DNA of 64,000 nucleotides from TOLSYN sp963849065 (GTDB taxonomy: Bacteria > Acidobacteriota > Terriglobia > Terriglobales > Acidobacteriaceae), in the NCBI GenBank assembly GCA_963849065.1, contig CAWKFM010000005.1, positions 682,001 to 746,000 on the forward strand, read 5' to 3'. Shown piece after piece: positions 16,372-24,859 of the stretch (positions are counted from its first letter, which is position 1; every line of letters begins with the position of its first letter). Position numbers and translations under genes: made by a program. The notes under the pieces are model-generated. The model had not been told where the DNA came from, ran no database searches, and was given only the letters and a program-made list of their open reading frames with translations.

Positions 16372-17310
16372 ATGGCCATGACACGCCGCGAGGCATTCAA
16401 GAATCTCGCCAAGGGCACTCTGCCGGTTCTTGCGGCAGGTTGCGTGTCCACTGCACTCCCGGGAGTCGCCCACGCCGAGGAGGAGAAGCAAGCACCAGAA
16501 GGCGCGCTCGGTCTGCTTTACGACGCGACCCGCTGCGTTGGATGCAAATCGTGCATGGTGGCGTGTTCCCAGGCCAATGACCTGAAACCCGACACCCGCA
16601 TCGACGGGCTCCATCAGGCTCCTCCCACTCTCAACTACATGACCAAGAACATCATCAAGCTGTATCGCACAGCGGATGGTTCGGATCACTCGTACTTCAA
16701 GCAGCAGTGCATGCAGTGCGTCGATCCGGGATGCGTGAACGCCTGCATGTTCGGCGGCTTGCGCAAGGATAAGGAGACCGGTGTGGTCTGGTGGCTCGGC
16801 ACAAAGTGCGTCGGCTGCCGCTACTGCGAAATCTCCTGCCCCTTCCACATTCCGCAGTTCCAGTGGGATGGCTTCAACCCGAAGATCGTCAAGTGCGAGC
16901 TCTGCCGCGAGCACATTGCCAAAGGTGCCAAGCAGCCCGGCTGTACCGAGGTCTGCCCCACTCAGGCGGTGATCTACGGCAAGCGTGAAGACCTGCTGAA
17001 GGAAGCCAAGCGCCGTATTGCCGCCAACCCTGGAAAATATTTTGAGAACAGGGTGTACGGTGAACACGATGCCGGCGGGACTCAGGTTCTGTACCTGTCT
17101 CGGGTGAGCTTTGCCAACATCGGCTTGCCGGCTATTGGCGATAACTCAATTCCTTCCGGCTTGAAGTATCCGCATGCGGTGTACAAGTGGATGGCGCTGC
17201 CGATGGCGCTCTTCGCAGGCATGGTCTTCTTCGCCAATAGGAACTTCAAAGAACACGAACATCACCTGGTCGAGGATCAGAAAAAGACCGGATTGAGGCC
17301 ACAACTATGA
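16372..17310 (+). CDS. hybA: Hydrogenase ferredoxin-like subunit HybA
   Basis: A 312-residue protein that carries electrons from HybO to the membrane subunit. Its own Tat signal is MTRREAFKNLAKG. It has four [4Fe-4S] clusters in the usual pattern: RCVGCKSCMVAC, QCMQCVDPGCVNAC, KCVGCRYCEISC and CELCREHI with a later CTEVC. A single hydrophobic segment near the C-terminus (MALPMALFAGMVFFA) anchors it. GGAGGGAAG before the ATG overlaps the hybO end, and its stop overlaps the hybB start by four bases, so translation is coupled. Confidence 0.95.
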   Translation: MAMTRREAFKNLAKGTLPVLAAGCVSTALPGVAHAEEEKQAPEGALGLLYDATRCVGCKSCMVACSQANDLKPDTRIDGLHQAPPTLNYMTKNIIKLYRTADGSDHSYFKQQCMQCVDPGCVNACMFGGLRKDKETGVVWWLGTKCVGCRYCEISCPFHIPQFQWDGFNPKIVKCELCREHIAKGAKQPGCTEVCPTQAVIYGKREDLLKEAKRRIAANPGKYFENRVYGEHDAGGTQVLYLSRVSFANIGLPAIGDNSIPSGLKYPHAVYKWMALPMALFAGMVFFANRNFKEHEHHLVEDQKKTGLRPQL

Positions 17311-18560
17311 CACGGTGGGAGAGAAGCGTTCCTGTATACGGTGTCCCCGTGATCACCCGCGGATTCTGGGCCTTGTTAGGCCTGATCATGCTCGGCATGG
17401 TGCTGATCGTAATCCGCGAAGTCGTCGGTCTCGGCGGAAACATCTCTGGCATGTCCGACCCCTTTGCCTGGGGCCTTTGGAAAACCTTTAACGTGATGGT
17501 CCTGACCGGCCTTGGCTCCGGCGGTTTCGCCGTAGGCATCGCCGCCTGGGTCTTTAACAACGAAAAGCTGCATTCGGTGATGCGCGTCGCGCTGCTTACC
17601 AGCCTGCTCGCATACTGGACCGGTCTTTTCGCGCTCGGCGTCGATGTGGGGCGCCCGTGGAACTTCTACTGGGTGGCATGGCCAGCCACCTGGAACCTGC
17701 ACTCTCCGCTGCTGGAGATTGCGGTTTGCATTATGCTGTATGCGACCGTGCCGCTCTTTTTGGAAAACCTGCCGCCACTGTTTGAGTACGTCATTTATGA
17801 GTTCCCCAAATTTCGCGGCGTGGCGGAGTTCTGCGAGAACGTGATGAAGAAGTGCTATCCCGTCATCATCGGCCTCGCCTACATTCTGCCCATCATGCAC
17901 CAGTCGTCGCTGGGCGCACTGATGATTCTGGGTGGCAACCGTGTGAATACTCTCTGGCAGACGCCGTTCCTTCCCCTGATCTACGTTTGGGCGGCGGCAT
18001 TCCTGGGTTACAACTGCGTTGTGCTCTGCCTGCTGCTGGCCAAACTCGCGTGGAAGCGCGATGTGGACCCCGAAGTCCTGGCGGAGCTGAACAAGTTGAC
18101 GGTCTGGGTGGCGTACGCGTGGTTAGCTTTCCAGTTCCTCGACATCCTGGTACGCGGAAAGTTCTTCCACCTATTCACCGATGGCTACTGCTCCCTCCTG
18201 TTCTGGGTCGAGACGGCGCTGATTGCCGGCTCCGCCTACGTTCTTTCGACGGAGAAGGGTAGGAAGTTAGGGACCATGTTCCTGGCGCATGCGCTTTGTG
18301 CCCTGGGCGGCATGATCTACCGCTTCGCTCCGACCACCCTGGCGTTCCATGCCAAGGACGGCGCAACGTATTTCCCGTCTGCTATCGAACTCATCGTTTG
18401 CCTCTCCTTTATCGCTATTGGTGTGCTGGTCTATTTGATTGCGGTGAAGAAACTGGCGATCCTGCCGGGTTCCAACCAGGACTGGCGCAAGATGGCAAAT
18501 TACGAAGAGCAGGTGAAACCCGGAATCAAGTTGACAGGCTACGCACCAGCACAACACTGA
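17307..18560 (+). CDS. hybB: Hydrogenase membrane subunit HybB (NrfD family)
   Basis: A 417-residue integral membrane protein with about nine to ten hydrophobic helices, for example ITRGFWALLGLIMLGMVLIV and GLAYILPIMHQSSLGALMIL. NrfD/HybB proteins bind no heme and connect periplasmic iron-sulfur proteins to the quinone pool. HybB in E. coli can also return protons through the membrane. It starts inside the hybA stop (ATGA). Its presence makes menaquinone the expected electron acceptor of this hydrogenase. Confidence 0.95.
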   Translation: MTRWERSVPVYGVPVITRGFWALLGLIMLGMVLIVIREVVGLGGNISGMSDPFAWGLWKTFNVMVLTGLGSGGFAVGIAAWVFNNEKLHSVMRVALLTSLLAYWTGLFALGVDVGRPWNFYWVAWPATWNLHSPLLEIAVCIMLYATVPLFLENLPPLFEYVIYEFPKFRGVAEFCENVMKKCYPVIIGLAYILPIMHQSSLGALMILGGNRVNTLWQTPFLPLIYVWAAAFLGYNCVVLCLLLAKLAWKRDVDPEVLAELNKLTVWVAYAWLAFQFLDILVRGKFFHLFTDGYCSLLFWVETALIAGSAYVLSTEKGRKLGTMFLAHALCALGGMIYRFAPTTLAFHAKDGATYFPSAIELIVCLSFIAIGVLVYLIAVKKLAILPGSNQDWRKMANYEEQVKPGIKLTGYAPAQH

Positions 18561-18588
18561 TCCTAGAAATCCATGGGAAGGTTTTAAA

Positions 18589-20289
18589 ATGGCGAACCGA
18601 ATTACAATTGACCCCATCAGCAGGATTGAAGGCCACCTCCGCGTCGACGTGGAAGTGGAAAACGGATCGGTATCCAACTCCTGGTCCTCCTGCACCATGT
18701 GGCGCGGCATTGAGAACATCCTCAAGGGCCGCGACCCTCGTGAAGCCTGGCTTTTCACCCAGCGCTTCTGCGGCGTGTGCACCACGGTGCACGCTATGGC
18801 AAGCGTCCGTTCGGTGGAAGACGCTCTGAACCTGGAAATTCCGCTGAATGCGCAGTACATTCGCAACCTTATTCTCATCAATCACGGATTGCATGACCAC
18901 ATCGTGCACTTCTATCACCTGTCGGCCCTGGACTTCGTCGATATCCTGAAGATTCCCGCCGCCGATCCCAAGAAGACCGCCGCCCTGGCTGAGAGCCTGA
19001 CTGACTGGCCCGGCAACTCCTGGAAGACCTTCGCGGCCGCACAGGACAAGGTCAAGGCCGTGGCCGCCAGCGGACAGCTCGGCATCTTCACCAACGGCTA
19101 CTGGGGGCACCCGGCCATGAAGCTGAGCCCCGAGGTCAACCTGCTGGGCTTTGCCCACTATGTTCAGGCCCTCGAGTACCAGCGCAAGTCGGTGCAGGCC
19201 GTGGCCATCCTCGGTTCCAAGAGCCCGCACATCCAGAACCTCACCGTCGGCGGCGTCTCCAACGCCATCAACCTCGACAGCCTGGCGACCCTCAACATGG
19301 ACCGCCTGGTGATGATGAAGAAGTTGATGGACGAAGTGAAGCCCTTCGTCGATCAGGTCTATCTGCCCGATGTTTGCGCCATTGCGGCCATGTACGCCGA
19401 CTGGTTCAACTACGGGGCGGGCGTCACCAATTATCTGGCCTCTCCCGATCTGCCCACCGACAGCAAGAACACCAAGTTCGACCTGCCCGGCGGCTACATC
19501 ATGGACGGCAACCTCTCCAGCGTGCACCGCTTTGACGGCTTCCGCGACAAGGTCTTCGTCGAAGGCGTCACGGAAGAAGCCAAGCACGCCTATTACAAGA
19601 ACGACGACCCTCTCCATCCCTGGAAGGGCGAGACCGATCCTAACTTCACCGATTGGCAGGCCGAAGGCAAGTATTCGTGGGTCAAGGCTCCGCGCTTCCA
19701 GGGCCGTCCCATGCAGGTCGGGCCGCTGGCGCAGGTCCTGGTCGGCTATGCCTCGGGAGATCCGCTCACCCGCAAGCACACCGACAAGGCACTGGACCTG
19801 ATCTCGACCGTCGCCGGCAAGAAGATCGGCGTCAACCAGTTGCAGTCCACCATGGGCCGTCACGTGGCCCGTGCCATCCGCGCCTCCATGCTGGCCGAAC
19901 TTGGGGAAAAACACTGGAATCTGCTGGTCAACAACATCGCCTCGGGTGACGTTGCCATCCACAATACTCCGGAGTTCCCCGCCGGCGAAATCCAGGGCGT
20001 GGGCGTGCACGAAGCTCCCCGCGGCCTGCTCTCGCACTGGACGGTGATCAAGGGCGGCAAGATCGAGAACTATCAGGCGGTCGTGCCCTCCACCTGGAAC
20101 GCCTCACCGCGCGATGCCAAAGGTCAGCATGGCCCGTATGAAGCTTCGCTGCTTCACAACCCCATTGCCGATCCGGCTCGTCCACTGGAGGCCATCCGTA
20201 CCATTCACTCGTTCGATCCTTGCATGGCCTGCGCCTGCCACACCTTCGATCCCGAAGGCAACGCGGTCGCAACGGTCAAGGTGCTGTAG
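18589..20289 (+). CDS. hybC: [NiFe]-hydrogenase large subunit (HybC type)
   Basis: A 566-residue catalytic subunit that splits H2 at a Ni-Fe(CN)2CO centre. The N-terminal ligand motif is RFCGVCTTVHAMASVRSVED. The C-terminal motif is DPCMACACH. After that His a 15-residue tail (TFDPEGNAVATVKVL) remains to be cut off by the protease encoded next door. It has no signal peptide and travels with HybO through Tat. GGAAGG precedes the ATG. No substitution in the metal ligands is seen, so it should be active. Confidence 0.97.
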   Translation: MANRITIDPISRIEGHLRVDVEVENGSVSNSWSSCTMWRGIENILKGRDPREAWLFTQRFCGVCTTVHAMASVRSVEDALNLEIPLNAQYIRNLILINHGLHDHIVHFYHLSALDFVDILKIPAADPKKTAALAESLTDWPGNSWKTFAAAQDKVKAVAASGQLGIFTNGYWGHPAMKLSPEVNLLGFAHYVQALEYQRKSVQAVAILGSKSPHIQNLTVGGVSNAINLDSLATLNMDRLVMMKKLMDEVKPFVDQVYLPDVCAIAAMYADWFNYGAGVTNYLASPDLPTDSKNTKFDLPGGYIMDGNLSSVHRFDGFRDKVFVEGVTEEAKHAYYKNDDPLHPWKGETDPNFTDWQAEGKYSWVKAPRFQGRPMQVGPLAQVLVGYASGDPLTRKHTDKALDLISTVAGKKIGVNQLQSTMGRHVARAIRASMLAELGEKHWNLLVNNIASGDVAIHNTPEFPAGEIQGVGVHEAPRGLLSHWTVIKGGKIENYQAVVPSTWNASPRDAKGQHGPYEASLLHNPIADPARPLEAIRTIHSFDPCMACACHTFDPEGNAVATVKVL

Positions 20290-20293
20290 GCAT

Positions 20294-20848
20294 ATGAAGA
20301 AGATCAGGGTCTGCGGTGTCGGCAGCGTCCTTCTCGGCGATGATGCCGTCGGACCTTACATGGCCCGCTGGATCGCGGACAACTATCTGTTCGAAGACAA
20401 TGAGTTCGGGGCCAGTGTCGAGGTCGAAGACCTCGGCACCCCCGGGCTCGACCTGATCGCCTACATGACAGGAATCGATGTGCTCATCCTCATCGACTCC
20501 TGTGATAACCGCAAGCCGGCCGGCGCCGTGACTGTCTATGACAAGGCAGCCATCACTCGCTGTCGGCCCGCCGTCCGCCTTGACCCGCATTCGCCCTGCA
20601 TCACCGAGTCCATCTTTATCGCCGAGATGGCCGGCGATGGTCCCGAGGAGGTTTATCTCATCGGGATCACCGGCGAACAGTTCGAGGTGGGAGCCGCGCT
20701 CAGCGAAGCCGTACGGAACGCCATTCCGATGGCGGTGGAGACGGTGCTGGAGCGCGTGGCCTTCCATGGCGGCAGCTTCCGCAAGCGCGAAATTCCTGCC
20801 GATTCCACGATCTGGTGGGAAGCCGCGCAGGAGGCCGCCAGCGTATAG
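20294..20848 (+). CDS. hybD: Hydrogenase maturation protease (HybD type)
   Basis: A 184-residue endopeptidase that removes the C-terminal tail of HybC after nickel insertion. It opens VCGVGSVLLGDDAVGP, the family's G-G-N/S-x-L-x-x-D-D-G-x-G region with the nickel-sensing acidic residue. A second acidic site is in LILIDSCDN, and the third ligand is the His in LDPHSP. It starts 4 bp after the hybC stop and closes the operon. The HypA-F cofactor-assembly genes are not in the window and must lie elsewhere. Confidence 0.92.
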   Translation: MKKIRVCGVGSVLLGDDAVGPYMARWIADNYLFEDNEFGASVEVEDLGTPGLDLIAYMTGIDVLILIDSCDNRKPAGAVTVYDKAAITRCRPAVRLDPHSPCITESIFIAEMAGDGPEEVYLIGITGEQFEVGAALSEAVRNAIPMAVETVLERVAFHGGSFRKREIPADSTIWWEAAQEAASV

Positions 20849-20881
20849 TCCCATTCGATCTATTGCCTTAAGATCGGCGAC

Positions 20882-20913
20882 TGGCCGCACCTCATTTGGT
20901 GCGGTCATTTTTT
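20882..20913 (+). terminator. Rho-independent terminator of the hydrogenase operon
   Basis: A 10-bp stem TGGCCGCACC/GGTGCGGTCA (one G-U pair) with a short loop TCATTT is followed by six T residues. It lies 33 bp after hybD. Confidence 0.85.
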
Positions 20914-20933
20914 GGCATGAATGCTGAGCCTGC

Positions 20934-22244
20934 CTAGCTCGGCTCCGTCAAATCCTGTTCGGCGGCAATTGCCAGCGACTCCTGGGTCAGCCGGTCCACT
21001 CGCCGCAGGGCAGGGAAGAACAGGCTCCACAGCGCCACAATCACCAGGGTTCCAACCCCGCCGGCAATCACCGCCGGCACCGTTCCCATCCACTGCGCGG
21101 TAATGCCGCTCTCAAACTGCCCGAACTCGTTGGAGGCGCCAATGAACAACATGTTCACGGCGCTTACCCGCCCGCGCATCTCGTCCGGAGTGGCCAGCTG
21201 TACCAAGGTCGCGCGTACAATTACGGACACCATATCGGCCGCTCCCACCACCAGCAGCGCAGCCAGCGAAAGGTACAAATTGCGCGACAGCCCGAAGACC
21301 ACCGTCGCCGCTCCAAAGACGGCGACGCAGCCCAGCATCTTCACCCCGGCGTGCCGCCGCAGAGGAACGTAGGCCATCACCAGCGCCATCAATGCGGCGC
21401 CCACTCCGGGAGCGGCGCGCAGCAGGCCGAGCGCGCCCGGTCCCGCCTTCAGAATCTCGCGCGCAAACACCGGCAGCAGCGCCACGGCTCCGCCCAGCAA
21501 CACCGCAAACAGGTCCAGCGTGGTGGTTCCCAAAATCAACTTGTTGCGCCTTACATACTCGAAGCCCGCCAGCACGGTCTTCCAGTCGCGTCCCCGGCTC
21601 AACTGCTGCACGCCCTGGATGCGGATGGCCAGCATCAGCCCAACGCTGGCCGCCAGCGCCGCGCTGGCCGTCAGATAGACCGCGACCGGCGATCCGCGTA
21701 GCGCGTAAAGAGTGCCTCCAATGACCGGTCCTGAAATGGTAGCTGCGTTAAAGATCGACGAGCCCCACACCGCCGCGTTGGGAAACACCTCGGCCGGCAC
21801 CAGCAGCGGAGTGAAGGCCTGCCCCGCCGGGCCGCTGAAGACACGCACCAGTCCCACGGCCACCATCACCGCATAGATCGGAGTGACGCCATTCCTACCC
21901 CCGTGCAATCCGTGCAGCGTGATGCTGAGCAGCGCCAGCGTGCAAAGCGTGAAGCTCGCATAGCAGGTCAGCAGCACATGACGCCGGTCGAAGCGGTCTG
22001 CCGTATGGCCGCCCAGCAAAAAAAGCAGCAGCCCGGGAAGAAATTGCGCCAGCCCCACCAGCCCCAGGTCCAGCGGCCGGCGCGTAATCTCGTAAATCTG
22101 CCAGCCCACGGCTACGGACTGCATTTCCAGGGCGGCCACCAGCAGGAAGCGCGCCGTCTGAAACAGCCGGAAGTTGCGGTAGCGGAAGGCGGCGTGGTGT
22201 ACGGCCGTGCCTTCCGCGCGGTTTTGCCCTGCTTGGTCCGTCAT
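20934..22244 (-). CDS. MFS transporter (EntS/MFS_3-like)
   Basis: A 436-residue major-facilitator protein with about twelve hydrophobic helices. The family loop motif after helix 2 is GGHTADRFDRRHVLL. The overall pattern (FRNFRLFQTARFLL, helix pair, WQIYEITRRPLDLGLVGLAQ) matches the MFS_3/EntS group of small-molecule and siderophore exporters. The substrate cannot be read from sequence. It converges on the hydrogenase operon terminator and is divergent from the methyltransferase at 22366. Confidence 0.85.
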   Translation of the reverse strand: MTDQAGQNRAEGTAVHHAAFRYRNFRLFQTARFLLVAALEMQSVAVGWQIYEITRRPLDLGLVGLAQFLPGLLLFLLGGHTADRFDRRHVLLTCYASFTLCTLALLSITLHGLHGGRNGVTPIYAVMVAVGLVRVFSGPAGQAFTPLLVPAEVFPNAAVWGSSIFNAATISGPVIGGTLYALRGSPVAVYLTASAALAASVGLMLAIRIQGVQQLSRGRDWKTVLAGFEYVRRNKLILGTTTLDLFAVLLGGAVALLPVFAREILKAGPGALGLLRAAPGVGAALMALVMAYVPLRRHAGVKMLGCVAVFGAATVVFGLSRNLYLSLAALLVVGAADMVSVIVRATLVQLATPDEMRGRVSAVNMLFIGASNEFGQFESGITAQWMGTVPAVIAGGVGTLVIVALWSLFFPALRRVDRLTQESLAIAAEQDLTEPS

Positions 22245-22365
22245 CTCTGCTTCTACTTTGCCACATCCGCCTTCCCGCCGCAGAGGGCGCCCGCAGACAA
22301 AGCCGCTCTGCTTCCTCTCCCATCCTCGCCAGCGGAATTCCCTCGCCGGATGCCATAATGCAAAT

Positions 22366-23136
22366 ATGACGCAATCCTCCAGGCCGCCCTCGCTGGCTGC
22401 TGCTGCCCTGCGCTGGCAGCGCGACTCGTTCCGCGCGCGTGGTTTCGTAGGCTCGTTCCGCTATCTTGCCGGCCAGTTCGTCGAGTGCTTCAAGGACTCG
22501 CTGCCTGAGCGCCGCCGCAGCCGCTTTGGAGACATCGACTACGATTGCGACCACGCCGTCGATACCACATGGGCGCGCCTGCCGCTATCGGTGCGCCTGC
22601 GCGAGGTCTTCAGCGAGCGGCTCTACCAGCCCACCGTCGAGGAAGAGTTCGCCGCCATCATGCGGCACCTTGTTTCCGATGACGCATCCGGTGACGCGGG
22701 CATCGACCTCCAAACCCATACCTTTATAGATCTCGGCTCCGGCAAGGGACGCGCCTTGCTGCTGGCCGCCATGTTTCCTTTTGCCCGCATCGTTGGGGTT
22801 GAAGTGCAGCCGGGACTCGATGCCATCGCGCACCAGAACATCGCACGCTTTGCCAACCCCGGCCAGCGCTGCCACCTCATCGAGTCGCTCTGCACCGACG
22901 CCCGCGAATACCCATTTCCTCCCACCAACCTCGTGCTCTACCTGTTCAACCCTTTTCCGGATTACGTCCTGCGCGAGGTTCTGGCCAACCTGGTCGCCTC
23001 GGCACGGAGCACGCCGCGCTCCATCCTGGTCATCTACAATGCTCCCTTCGAACAGCAGGAGTTTGCCCGCGTCCCCGAGTTGCAGTGCCTCTACGCGTGC
23101 CCGCAGTATCAGCTCTATGGCATCGCGCCCGCCTAG
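22366..23136 (+). CDS. Class I SAM-dependent methyltransferase-fold protein
   Basis: A 256-residue protein. Motif I is FIDLGSGKGRALLLAAMFPF, followed by the acidic end of strand 2 in IVGVEVQPGLD; NLVLYLFNPFPDYVL is the motif IV region. The N-terminal 110 residues are unlike common methyltransferases and include a DYDCDHAVDTTWARLPL segment shared by a group of uncharacterised class I proteins. The target is unknown. The ATG at 22366 is chosen because the conserved part begins soon after it; the longer upstream frame is low-complexity. Confidence 0.75.
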   Translation: MTQSSRPPSLAAAALRWQRDSFRARGFVGSFRYLAGQFVECFKDSLPERRRSRFGDIDYDCDHAVDTTWARLPLSVRLREVFSERLYQPTVEEEFAAIMRHLVSDDASGDAGIDLQTHTFIDLGSGKGRALLLAAMFPFARIVGVEVQPGLDAIAHQNIARFANPGQRCHLIESLCTDAREYPFPPTNLVLYLFNPFPDYVLREVLANLVASARSTPRSILVIYNAPFEQQEFARVPELQCLYACPQYQLYGIAPA

Positions 23137-23201
23137 CTGCCGCGTGTCCGTCCTGCCGGATTTTTCCGGCCCGGTGGCCAGTTCGCGGCTCACTCGTACT
23201 T

Positions 23202-23255
23202 GTGCGCCATGTCACCGTCCCATGTGCACGTCACAGGCTATTGTGACGTATGCAC
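23202..23255 (+). promoter_or_regulatory. Clustered CRP/FNR-like half-sites and inverted repeat upstream of the first CRP-family gene
   Basis: At 23202-23215 GTGCGCCATGTCAC matches GTGA-N6-TCAC with one mismatch. At 23224-23235 GTGCACGTCACA and at 23242-23255 TGTGACGTATGCAC form an inverted repeat separated by GGCTAT, with a 2-base bulge. The half-site TGTGACGT is thus present in both orientations. The group lies about 180-230 bp before the gene at 23435 and may serve autoregulation. The rest of the 300-bp gap shows nothing else. Confidence 0.45.
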
Positions 23256-23434
23256 TTTCCCGGGGTGCATGGGAAACCTTACAAGCAGACTCGTAAGAAT
23301 GTCTTCAGCTTAGGACTCGGGAAGAGCTCTTTCTTGATCGTTTGATCTATTTGGGACGAATGCATCGAGTGCGTCTGGAGTCAAACAAGCGTGCCGGTTG
23401 GGACTGGGCCAGGCAAGCAAGATAGGGGGGTCAC

Positions 23435-24154
23435 ATGCTGTCACCGTACGGCTTGGACATCATCGAGAGTTGTCTTACTTGCAAGATGCGAACCGACAAG
23501 ATCTTCTGCGATCTGCCGGAGTCCGCTGTGCAGTCCTTCGAACTGATCAAATACGCTACCGCTTATCCCAAGGGAGCGATTCTGTTCGTCGAAGGCCAGG
23601 CTCCGCGCGGCATCTTTGTGCTCTGCAAGGGACGCGTGAAACTTTCCATCTGCTCCACGGACGGCAAAACGCTGATTCTCAAGATTGCAGAGGCTGGCGA
23701 AGTTCTCGGACTCAGCGCCTCGGTCAGCGGAAACCCCTACGAACTCACTGCCGAAACCATCGATCCCTGCCAGGTCAACTTCGTCAAGCGTGAGGACTTT
23801 CTGCACTTTCTCAAGCAGCACTCCGAGGCCTGCCTGCGCGTCGCCGAGCAGCTCAGCGAGAAATACAACACCGCCTGCCGTGAGATCCGTGCCCTTGGCC
23901 TTTCCCACTCGGCGGCCGAAAAGCTCGCCAAGCTCCTTTTGGAGTGGACGGTGAAGAACGGCGAAGGCGCCAAGCAGGAGCCGCGCATCAAACTGGCGCT
24001 CACCCACGAGGAGATTGCCCAGATGATCGGAACCTCCCGCGAGACCGTCACCCGCCTGTTTGCCGAGATGAAGAAGCGCCAGATCGTACAAGCCAAGGGT
24101 TCCACTTTGGTAATCCGTAACAAAGTTGCACTCAAGGCCCTTGCTACTGCCTAA
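23435..24154 (+). CDS. CRP/FNR-family transcription regulator with N-terminal Cys cluster
   Basis: A 239-residue regulator. Residues about 12-26 hold a Cys-x2-Cys-x8-Cys pattern (ESCLTCKMRTDKIFC), resembling the iron-sulfur ligand region of FNR. A cyclic-nucleotide-binding-type barrel follows (about 35-130, including GAILFVEGQAPRGIFVLCKG), with further Cys in LCKGRVKLSIC. The HTH domain (about 160-230) is complete, with the recognition helix in MIGTSRETVTRLFAEM. It probably senses oxygen, redox state or a nucleotide and binds GTGA-type palindromes, which are found before the hydrogenase and cytochrome genes nearby. Confidence 0.88.
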   Translation: MLSPYGLDIIESCLTCKMRTDKIFCDLPESAVQSFELIKYATAYPKGAILFVEGQAPRGIFVLCKGRVKLSICSTDGKTLILKIAEAGEVLGLSASVSGNPYELTAETIDPCQVNFVKREDFLHFLKQHSEACLRVAEQLSEKYNTACREIRALGLSHSAAEKLAKLLLEWTVKNGEGAKQEPRIKLALTHEEIAQMIGTSRETVTRLFAEMKKRQIVQAKGSTLVIRNKVALKALATA

Positions 24155-24283
24155 TTCATAGTTGTCCAGCCATTCCTATGAGGGTCCGGCCAGGCGCCGG
24201 ACCTTTGTTTTGTTGGTCTAAGGCTGAATCGTCCTCCGTTTTTCCCAAGGAGGACAAAGGAGCCCGGTTTGAAAACTTGTGGC

Positions 24284-24314
24284 GTCACTCACGATAGCGA
24301 GTGACTCGAATCAC
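24284..24314 (+). promoter_or_regulatory. Overlapping palindromes in front of the second CRP-like gene
   Basis: GTCACTC (24284-24290) and GAGTGAC (24299-24305) form a perfect 7-bp inverted repeat. It overlaps a second palindrome, GTGACTCGAATCAC (24301-24314), that fits GTGA-N6-TCAC exactly. The latter differs by one base from the site before hybO. Its centre is only about 40 bp before the predicted start codon. Confidence 0.6.
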
Positions 24315-24346
24315 TGCGCGGCGAGCGGCCAGGAGATAAAAAAAAC

Positions 24347-24859
24347 GTGGAGAATCGTATGCAAGCAAGTTGCAGCCAATGTGCATTCCGCTCAGATCGT
24401 CCCTTTTGCGCGATGTCGCCGGATGCCACCCGCAGCTTCGACGAAATCAAGGAGCAGTCCGTTCTCGGAAAGGGCACGCTTTTGTTCAGCGAAGGCCGTC
24501 CCAGCCGCGGTGTCTACATGCTCTGTGATGGCCGTGCCAAGCTCTCGATCTGCTCGGACAGCGGCAAGCGCCTCATGCTGCGCGTGGCCGGCCCCGGCGA
24601 AGTCCTGGGGATGGGAGCCTGCCTCAGCGGCGAGGCCTACGAACTCAGCGCCGAATTGCTGGATGCCGCCCAGGTCGTCTTCATCAAGCGCAAAGACCTT
24701 CTCCGGTTCCTGCGGGACAACCCCACCATCTGCATGGAAGTGGTGCGGCATCTCAGCGACGATCTGCACGGAGCCTACGAGCGCGTGCGCTCCATCGGGC
24801 TCAACCGTGCCCGCCGCGTCCGCGCACAACGTTCCCGCTCGATGGCCTCGGCCTCCTGA
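24347..24859 (+). CDS. CRP/FNR-like effector-domain protein without DNA-binding domain
   Basis: A 170-residue protein very similar in plan to its neighbour at 23435. It has an N-terminal Cys-x2-Cys-x8-Cys cluster (CSQCAFRSDRPFC), then a sensor barrel (GTLLFSEGRPSRGVYMLCDG, RAKLSICSDSGKRLML) and the dimer helix (CMEVVRHLSDDLHGAYERV). It then ends in a short basic tail (ARRVRAQRSRSM) where the helix-turn-helix should follow. No HTH is readable in other frames downstream. The GTG at 24347 is preferred because AGGAG lies 11 bp upstream; an ATG at 24359 is possible. It could be a decoy or heterodimer partner, or a recent truncation. Confidence 0.8.
   Translation: MENRMQASCSQCAFRSDRPFCAMSPDATRSFDEIKEQSVLGKGTLLFSEGRPSRGVYMLCDGRAKLSICSDSGKRLMLRVAGPGEVLGMGACLSGEAYELSAELLDAAQVVFIKRKDLLRFLRDNPTICMEVVRHLSDDLHGAYERVRSIGLNRARRVRAQRSRSMASAS

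Noticed and set aside
14999..16396. 465-codon open frame opposite hybO
   Set aside because: hybO has all iron-sulfur ligands; the reverse frame is Gly/Arg/His-rich shadow.
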